Positions 12,879 through 17,378 of a stretch of 17,378 bases of DNA are shown one piece after another. Each line of letters begins with the position of its first letter. The first letter of the stretch is position 1. The DNA comes from Thermoleophilia bacterium (GTDB lineage: Bacteria; Actinomycetota; Thermoleophilia; Gaiellales; F1-60-MAGs149). The notes beneath the pieces are model-generated. The model searched no databases. It was given only the letters and a program-made list of their open reading frames with translations, and was not told the origin of the DNA. The DNA is taken from positions 1 through 17,378 of the forward strand of contig JAEMTW010000018.1 of assembly GCA_016462095.1 (NCBI GenBank). The letters run 5' to 3'. The translations under genes and the position numbers were made by a program.

Positions 12879-14029
12879 ACCAGCGCGAGACCCGACGCGG
12901 GATCAAACAGGTGGATCCGGTCGGGGTCGATCGTAAGCACAAGCTCGGAGCCGACACTGACGCCCGAGCGCGAGTCGACCTTGGCAACAAACTGCGTGCG
13001 GTCATCGTTGCCGATCAGTGCGCCGTCATCGTCGCTGCTGGCCTCGCTTGCAGCCTCGGCGGCATCGCTGGAGACGCGTCGAGACTCGACGGGCATAATC
13101 GCGTGCGCCTCTGCGCCGAGGTCTTCGAACACGGTGACAGTGCCACGTAGCTGTGGCAGCGAGTCACTCGCGGCGGTCAGTGCAACATCGGTTGGGCGAA
13201 TGCCGAGGATCACGCGCTGGAGGCCAGCCGGGACTCGGTCGCCGCGAATCGGGATGCGCATGCCTGCGCTCGTAATCGCACCGTCCTCCACGGTTGCCTC
13301 GAGCAGATTCATCTGCGGGCTACCAATAAACGCAGCGACAAAGAGGTTGGCGGGCGCGTCGTACAGCTCTTTGGGTGGTGCAACCTGCTGGATCACACCG
13401 TCGCGCAGCACGACGACCCGTTCGCCGAGCGTCATTGCCTCAACCTGATCGTGCGTCACGTAGACCGTCGTCGTGCGCAGTCGTTCGTGGAGGCGGGCGA
13501 GCTCGGCACGCATCGAGACGCGCAGCTTCGCATCGAGGTTGGAGAGTGGCTCGTCCATCAGGTAGACGGCGGGCTCGCGAACCATGGCTCGACCCATCGC
13601 CACGCGCTGACGCTGACCACCAGACAGCTGGCCGGGCTTGCGATCGAGCAACTCTTCGAGCCCGAGGATCGTCGCCACCTCGAGAACGCGTTGCTCCCGC
13701 TCCGCCTTGGGAGTCTTGCGGAGCCTGAGGCCGAAGGCGAGGTTGTCGCGCACCTTCATCTGAGGGTAGAGCGCGTAGTTCTGGAAGACCATCGCGATAT
13801 CGCGATCGCGGGGAGCAGCATTGGTGACGTCTTTGTCGCCGATGCGCACCGTGCCCTCGGTAATGTGCTCAAGGCCGGCAATCATGCGTAGCAGCGTCGA
13901 CTTGCCACACCCGGAAGGGCCGACGAGGACGACGAACTCGCCGTCGTTAACGGTCAGATCGACGCAGTCGACGGCACGCACGTTGCCGTCGTACACCTTT
14001 GCCACGCGGTCGAGGACGATCCCTGCCAT
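12875..14029 (-). CDS. ABC transporter ATPase, MalK/UgpC/MsmX type
   Basis: 384 residues. Walker A GPSGCGKST (37-45), Q-loop VFQNYALYP (81-89), signature LSGGQRQR (135-142), Walker B VYLMDEPLSNLD (155-166), H-loop His193 (VTHDQ). The C-terminal TOBE/OB region (about 235-378) is the sugar-transporter type. It carries an unusual Ser/Ala/Asp-rich insert (about 317-344, including AAEAASEASSDDD). It should energise the permease pair at 8833-10595, although it is transcribed from the other end of the locus. ATG 14029 has TACACT 8 nt upstream and no Shine-Dalgarno site. It may also serve other sugar transporters, as MsmX-type ATPases do. Confidence 0.95.
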   Translation of the reverse strand: MAGIVLDRVAKVYDGNVRAVDCVDLTVNDGEFVVLVGPSGCGKSTLLRMIAGLEHITEGTVRIGDKDVTNAAPRDRDIAMVFQNYALYPQMKVRDNLAFGLRLRKTPKAEREQRVLEVATILGLEELLDRKPGQLSGGQRQRVAMGRAMVREPAVYLMDEPLSNLDAKLRVSMRAELARLHERLRTTTVYVTHDQVEAMTLGERVVVLRDGVIQQVAPPKELYDAPANLFVAAFIGSPQMNLLEATVEDGAITSAGMRIPIRGDRVPAGLQRVILGIRPTDVALTAASDSLPQLRGTVTVFEDLGAEAHAIMPVESRRVSSDAAEAASEASSDDDGALIGNDDRTQFVAKVDSRSGVSVGSELVLTIDPDRIHLFDPASGLALV

Positions 14030-14037
14030 AGGCGGGA

Positions 14038-14043
14038 AGTGTA
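14038..14043 (-). promoter_or_regulatory. -10-like hexamer TACACT, leaderless start of the ATPase
   Basis: On the minus strand TACACT is followed by 8 nt (TCCCGCCT) and the ATG at 14029. It indicates that the ATPase has its own promoter in the 42-bp gap after the MFS gene. A small hairpin (AGCCG 14043-14047, CGGCT 14053-14057) overlaps its upstream edge. Confidence 0.4.
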
Positions 14044-14071
14044 GCCGTTTGGCGGCTCCATGGAACGATCG

Positions 14072-15346
14072 TCAGCGGAGGTCTGTTTCGGCTGGCTCGA
14101 TGTCTTCGAAACGATCAATCTTGCGGAGCGCGGGGAAGAAGATTGCCCACAGTGCTGCGATACCAATCGAGGCCACGCCGCCCAGCACGATTGCCGGAAC
14201 AGTGCCGATGAGACGAGCCATCACACCAGATTCGAAGGCCCCAAGCTCGTTGGAGGCTCCGATAAACACGCGTTCTGCGGCGCCCACGCGACCGCGCAGG
14301 GAGGCGGGGGTCAGGAGTGGTCCGAGCGTTGAGCGAATGAAGACGCTGATCATGTCTGCCGCGGCAAGTCCCGCGAGTGCGAGCAGGCTCAACCAGTAGC
14401 TCTCCGAGAGGCCAAAGATGATCGTGAAGCCTCCAAACATGCCGACCATCACGAGCAGAACGGGACCAATCTTGCGTTGGATTGGTCGGACCGAGAGCAG
14501 GATGCCCACCAGCACCGCACCGACACCCGGTGCCGCTCGCAGGATGCCGTAGCCGACCTCACCCACACCCAGAATGTCGCTCGCTACGACAGGGAGGAGC
14601 GCAGTGGCCCCACCGAACAGCACCGCGACCAGGTCGAGGCTAATTGCGCCGAGCAGGGCGGGCGTCGCGATGATCAGCCGCAGACCGGCTGTCGCATCTG
14701 ACAGCCGAGCCGGCAGTGCATTGAGCACCTTGTGGTCGGTGCCGATCCGACGTGTCACGCTGAGCACGAGAATCACACCCAGCACTTCGACGACGATCGC
14801 CGCCGCATAGGGAGGCACGTCACCGAGCGCCTGGAAGATGCCGCCAAGCAGCGGGCCGACGATCATGCCGCTTTGCCACGCCGAGGACGAGAGCGCCATC
14901 GTGCGCGGCAACGCGCGTGGTGTGACGGCGGCAGCGAGCATCGGGTTGAACGCCGCACCGGCAAAGGCGCGTGCACCGCCCAGCCCAGCAGCTAACGCGT
15001 AGAGCGGCCAGGCCGAAGTATCCCCGCGCCAGGCATCGAGCAGGAGGAGGAAGACAAAGAGGACGGTGGCAGCATTGCCAGCTGCCGTCACGTAGCGACG
15101 ATCGACCCGATCAGCAAGTTGGCCCGCAGGCAAGGCGAGGAGGAGCGCGGGTACGAACTCGCAGATGCCAATGATGCCGAGCGTCAGCGGATCACCCGTG
15201 CGGGCATACGCCTGCCAGCCGAGCGCTGCAGAGATGATGCCGAACGACAGCGTGGCGAGCAATTCTGAGGCAAGCAATCGCGCGACCATCGGGTTCGCGA
15301 GCAGTTCGCGCGCGGTCGTGCCGTCGGCTAGGTCGTCTCGATTCAC
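14072..15346 (-). CDS. MFS exporter, DHA3/EntS-like
   Basis: 424 residues, about 12 hydrophobic spans. The N-terminal region SFGIISAALGWQAYARTGDPLTLGIIG and motif A GQLADRVDRR (75-84) between helices 2 and 3 fit the EntS/DHA3 group of proton-driven exporters. The middle segment FAGAAFNPMLAAAVTPRALPRTMALSSS resembles that group too. Cargo (siderophore, drug or metabolite) cannot be told. The start is GTG 15346; an ATG one base off is followed at once by TGA and is not usable. Neither a Shine-Dalgarno site nor a good -10 precedes it. tRNA-Glu ends 57 nt upstream on the same strand, so readthrough from the tRNA promoter is possible. Confidence 0.9.
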   Translation of the reverse strand: MNRDDLADGTTARELLANPMVARLLASELLATLSFGIISAALGWQAYARTGDPLTLGIIGICEFVPALLLALPAGQLADRVDRRYVTAAGNAATVLFVFLLLLDAWRGDTSAWPLYALAAGLGGARAFAGAAFNPMLAAAVTPRALPRTMALSSSAWQSGMIVGPLLGGIFQALGDVPPYAAAIVVEVLGVILVLSVTRRIGTDHKVLNALPARLSDATAGLRLIIATPALLGAISLDLVAVLFGGATALLPVVASDILGVGEVGYGILRAAPGVGAVLVGILLSVRPIQRKIGPVLLVMVGMFGGFTIIFGLSESYWLSLLALAGLAAADMISVFIRSTLGPLLTPASLRGRVGAAERVFIGASNELGAFESGVMARLIGTVPAIVLGGVASIGIAALWAIFFPALRKIDRFEDIEPAETDLR

Positions 15347-15403
15347 ATCATTCAGCGTGGCAGGTCGTTACGAAGCGTCGCTTTCATGGATCCGACCGAG
15401 CTA

Positions 15404-15476
15404 TAGCGCATACGGGATTCGAACCCGTGCTACCGCCGTGAGAGGGCGGCGTCCTAGGCCCCTAGACGAATGCGCC
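15404..15476 (-). tRNA. tRNA-Glu (anticodon CUC)
   Basis: 73-nt cloverleaf on the minus strand. Acceptor GGCGCAT pairs with ATGCGCT (first pair G-U), discriminator A, no encoded CCA. D arm GTCT-GGAC encloses AGGGGCCTA. Anticodon stem CCGCC/GGCGG surrounds loop CTCTCAC, giving anticodon CTC. Variable region TAGC, T arm ACGGG-TTCGAAT-CCCGT. The D and anticodon arms closely match actinobacterial tRNA-Glu. No duplicate of its 3' end is seen nearby, so there is no sign of integration. Confidence 0.95.
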
Positions 15477-15499
15477 GGGCACCCCGAAGGGCGTTGCGG

Positions 15500-15505
15500 A
15501 GTCTA
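15500..15505 (-). promoter_or_regulatory. -10-like hexamer TAGACT upstream of tRNA-Glu
   Basis: TAGACT on the minus strand lies 23 nt before the tRNA 5' end, a reasonable position for its promoter. The stretch between contains CGCCC-TTCG-GGGTG, a small UUCG-loop hairpin. No clear -35. Confidence 0.3.
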
Positions 15506-15517
15506 GCGAGAGTGCGC

Positions 15518-15844
15518 CTAATGGTGCGTCGGCGGCATCGCCGACAGGGTGGCCCAGAAGACGTGGTGCTCGTCTGCGGCCTCGACGAGGCGATCGTGCC
15601 AGACGGCGTAGGCGATCTCGGTTGGGCCGGCTTCGAACGTGCTACCCGATAGGCAGATCCAGTGGCCGGGATGGTCGCGCATAAAAATCAAGAGGCCAAC
15701 GTCGCCTTCGAACAGCTGGGCAATGGTGATTGCCTGTTCGTCGGTCAATGGTGTCCCCGCGGTGGGTGCGAGCGCCACGATTGCGTCGCGCACGCTGCGC
15801 ACACGATCTGCGTTTGGAAAGAGTGCTCCGGGGATTACGCCCAT
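15518..15844 (-). CDS. 108-residue protein of unknown function
   Basis: No family recognised. Helical N-terminal half (RVRSVRDAIVALAP, LTDEQAITIAQLFEGD), then a strand-rich half (LLIFMRDHPGHWICLSG, AYAVWHDRLVEAADEHHVFWATL) with several Trp and His; no signal or membrane segment. Codon choice (third-position C/G) looks genuinely coding. ATG 15844 has GATAGT 6 nt upstream, supporting leaderless initiation. The frame stays open another 26 codons upstream to a TAG at 15925-15923 and reads like protein (TLTQVEQAVNKVRCAIHAAV), but it contains no ATG, GTG or TTG, only a CTG. The true N-terminus is therefore uncertain. Same strand as the tRNA and MFS genes. Confidence 0.65.
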   Translation of the reverse strand: MGVIPGALFPNADRVRSVRDAIVALAPTAGTPLTDEQAITIAQLFEGDVGLLIFMRDHPGHWICLSGSTFEAGPTEIAYAVWHDRLVEAADEHHVFWATLSAMPPTHH

Positions 15845-15850
15845 GTCAGG

Positions 15851-15856
15851 ACTATC
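15851..15856 (-). promoter_or_regulatory. -10-like hexamer GATAGT, leaderless start
   Basis: GATAGT on the minus strand is followed by 6 nt (CCTGAC) and the ATG at 15844. It matches 4 of 6 -10 positions. If the longer reading frame is translated instead, this would be coding sequence and the match chance. Confidence 0.3.
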
Positions 15857-15963
15857 GCACGGAACCGCGGCATGGATCGCGCAGCGGACTTTGTTGACGG
15901 CCTGTTCGACCTGCGTCAGCGTCTAACCGAGACGACCGAAGCCGGGCACGTTGCTAAGTCTGG

Positions 15964-17301
15964 TCAGCTCGGCGAGGCTGGGTTTGCAAAGCATCCAGCT
16001 GCGCCACCAGCGGCAAACGTGGCCTTCTTACATTGGGTGCCTGTTGGGTAGTACTCGCCCATCACCGCAATCGCAGACGCCTCGTTCGTGTTGGTCGCGT
16101 TCATGACCGACTGGGTAAACGTCGGTGCGGCCAGCATGTTGCGGATCGCGATGACTTCTTTGGCGGTGGTGTTCGAGCGCGATGTTGGCAGCCAGCCAAT
16201 TGTCGCGTTGGCGCCCTTTGTGGCTGCTGGGCGATCCTTGAGGGACGAGAGCACGACGGTTGCTGTGCCGTTGACGAGCGGCATGTCCTGGTCGGCTGTG
16301 CAGCCCATAATCGACCCAACCTTGACGACGGGGTACGGCACGGCGTAGACGTAGTTACAGAACGACCAGTAGCGCAGGTCGAGACCCGCTGCGGGCCAGA
16401 CCCCGGGACCATTCTGATAACTCGTTGCGCTCGTCGGCATCTTCGCCTGAATCACCGTCACATAGCCGGCAGCTGGCTGGTAGGTCGCCGCGACGTACCC
16501 AGAATCACTGTTCGGAAACGGCGTGGTGGAACCGCCGGCCTTGCAGAACACGAGCGAGTTCGAGCACGAGCCGGTCGCTGCGGGTGGCGTGCCAACCTTG
16601 CCTGCGAGCACCTTCGAGAGGAACTTCCCGATCACGGCCTTCGAGATCTTGCTCTTCATGGTCGGGGTCTTCTGCGCATTGGCACACTGCTTGAGCGTCT
16701 TCGTGGTGCCGTCCGCGTACGCGATTGTCATCGTCGGGAGCGGCATCGCGTTGGCGTCGTTGTTTGCGGGTAGGTAGACGCGCATGATCACGAAGCCCGT
16801 GTTTGCCGGCATGCCCGCGACGAGTGGCGTGGAGGGCGTCGCTGGGGCCAACGGGATCGCGTTGGTCATGCTGGAGGTGACACCGTTCTGCAGGGTCACG
16901 GTGTAGGTACCAGGCGTCGCGCCGGCAGTCACCCAGGGGTTCTGCGTCCCGGCTGTCGGCACGATCTCATAGTCCGTCAGCGACGAACTGATGCCGTTGA
17001 CCGTGAAGTCCTGAGCCGCGCTGTTATAGACGTTGAACGAGAAGAAACGCGTCACGGGGAAGGTTCCCGTCAGCGTGATCGTCATCCCCGCCTGCGCGAG
17101 GTATGGCGTCGTCCAATACGTCGCGTTCGAATCGGGATAGGCAACATTCGCCTTCGTCGGCGTGCTCTCAACCGGCCAAGCGCACGCGGTCGGTTGCGAA
17201 GCAGGTTTCGGCCGAGCACTCGAGACGGCTGGCATCGCTGCGGCGATCGTGCCTGCGGTGGTGAGGGCGAGAACGAGGCACATGCGCAGAGAAAAAGTCA
17301 T
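15964..17301 (-). CDS. Secreted protein with DUF1214-like segments
   Basis: 445 residues from ATG 17301. Sec signal peptide (MTFSLRMCLVLALTTAGTIAAAMPAVSSA by span 1-29; probable cleavage after SSA29). The mature N-half includes YWTTPYLAQAG, GTFPVTRFFSFNVYNS (79-94), SLTDYEIVPTAG and NPW, recalling DUF1214-type beta domains. A second, weaker echo appears at LDLRYWSFCNYVYA (307-320), suggesting an internal duplication. Eight cysteines remain after cleavage (40, 206, 246, 253, 315, 334, 424, 437), consistent with disulfides outside the cell. The start is chosen over TTG 17307 because TAGACT lies exactly 6 nt upstream of it. No anchor or catalytic motif is visible; function unknown. Apparently monocistronic. 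Confidence 0.85.
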   Translation of the reverse strand: MTFSLRMCLVLALTTAGTIAAAMPAVSSARPKPASQPTACAWPVESTPTKANVAYPDSNATYWTTPYLAQAGMTITLTGTFPVTRFFSFNVYNSAAQDFTVNGISSSLTDYEIVPTAGTQNPWVTAGATPGTYTVTLQNGVTSSMTNAIPLAPATPSTPLVAGMPANTGFVIMRVYLPANNDANAMPLPTMTIAYADGTTKTLKQCANAQKTPTMKSKISKAVIGKFLSKVLAGKVGTPPAATGSCSNSLVFCKAGGSTTPFPNSDSGYVAATYQPAAGYVTVIQAKMPTSATSYQNGPGVWPAAGLDLRYWSFCNYVYAVPYPVVKVGSIMGCTADQDMPLVNGTATVVLSSLKDRPAATKGANATIGWLPTSRSNTTAKEVIAIRNMLAAPTFTQSVMNATNTNEASAIAVMGEYYPTGTQCKKATFAAGGAAGCFANPASPS

Positions 17302-17307
17302 ACGCAA

Positions 17308-17313
17308 AGTCTA
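17308..17313 (-). promoter_or_regulatory. -10-like hexamer TAGACT, leaderless start of the secreted protein
   Basis: TAGACT on the minus strand is followed by 6 nt (TTGCGT) and the ATG at 17301, so transcription should begin on or beside the A of the start codon. A partial -35 (TTCTGG) lies 17 bp upstream. No Shine-Dalgarno site is present. Confidence 0.45.
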
Positions 17314-17346
17314 CTGGCGGGTTAGCGGGTCCAGAATCCGTGCTCG

Positions 17347-17358
17347 CGCACTAGTGCG
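17347..17358. repeat. 12-bp perfect palindrome CGCACTAGTGCG
   Basis: A perfect dyad about 35 bp upstream of the secreted protein's -10-like hexamer. It could be an operator, but a single 12-bp palindrome at the window edge can arise by chance. Confidence 0.3.
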
Positions 17359-17378
17359 AGTGTCGTGCGAGTAGCATC

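Noticed and set aside
15404..15476. tRNA-Glu as an integration site for a mobile element
   Set aside because: No copy of the tRNA 3' end, integrase or phage-like gene is seen in the flanking sequence.

Overview
The window comes from a GC-rich bacterium. GTG starts are frequent, 4-bp ATGA gene overlaps are common, and the tRNA-Glu(CUC) matches the actinobacterial form in its D arm, anticodon arm and A discriminator. I infer an actinomycete (Actinomycetota), possibly of the Thermoleophilia type; no marker here fixes the lineage.

Layout. Positions 1-330 hold two long palindromes and a 34-residue membrane peptide on the minus strand. From 331 to 1937 lie a membrane zinc-ribbon protein, nucleoside diphosphate kinase (ndk) and a beta-carbonic anhydrase, all on the plus strand, closed by a strong hairpin. 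From 2083 to 3575 lie small membrane proteins and a thioredoxin-fold-like protein, with a twin-palindrome intergenic region at 2929-3044.

The centre (3581-14029) is a carbohydrate uptake and catabolism locus. One operon runs leftward from 7312: SIS-domain sugar-phosphate protein, Gfo/Idh/MocA oxidoreductase, double-cupin protein, short ROK kinase, each overlapping the next by 4 bp. A second operon runs rightward from 7429: sugar-binding lipoprotein, two ABC permeases, a family 4 glycosidase (GH4) and a BadF-type kinase. Between them, 116 bp carry both promoters and a 31-bp inverted repeat that looks like a shared operator. The transporter ATPase is convergent on the far side (12875-14029) with its own promoter. 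No sugar-specific regulator, PTS component, NagA or classical NagB is present. The likely flow is: oligosaccharide captured by the lipoprotein, imported by the ABC transporter, cleaved by the NAD-dependent GH4 enzyme, products phosphorylated by the BadF and/or ROK kinase, then handled by the SIS protein, with the oxidoreductase and cupin acting on an oxidised or isomerised sugar. The substrate cannot be read from the sequence.

The right end (14072-17378) holds an MFS exporter, tRNA-Glu, a 108-residue unknown protein and a secreted protein of about 445 residues, all on the minus strand.

The most unusual signals are regulatory. Eight apparently transcript-leading genes have a -10-like hexamer exactly 6-8 nt before an ATG or GTG and mostly lack a Shine-Dalgarno site, which predicts widespread leaderless mRNAs. 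There are also two pairs of long near-perfect palindromes, and an operator-like dyad in the centre of the sugar locus.
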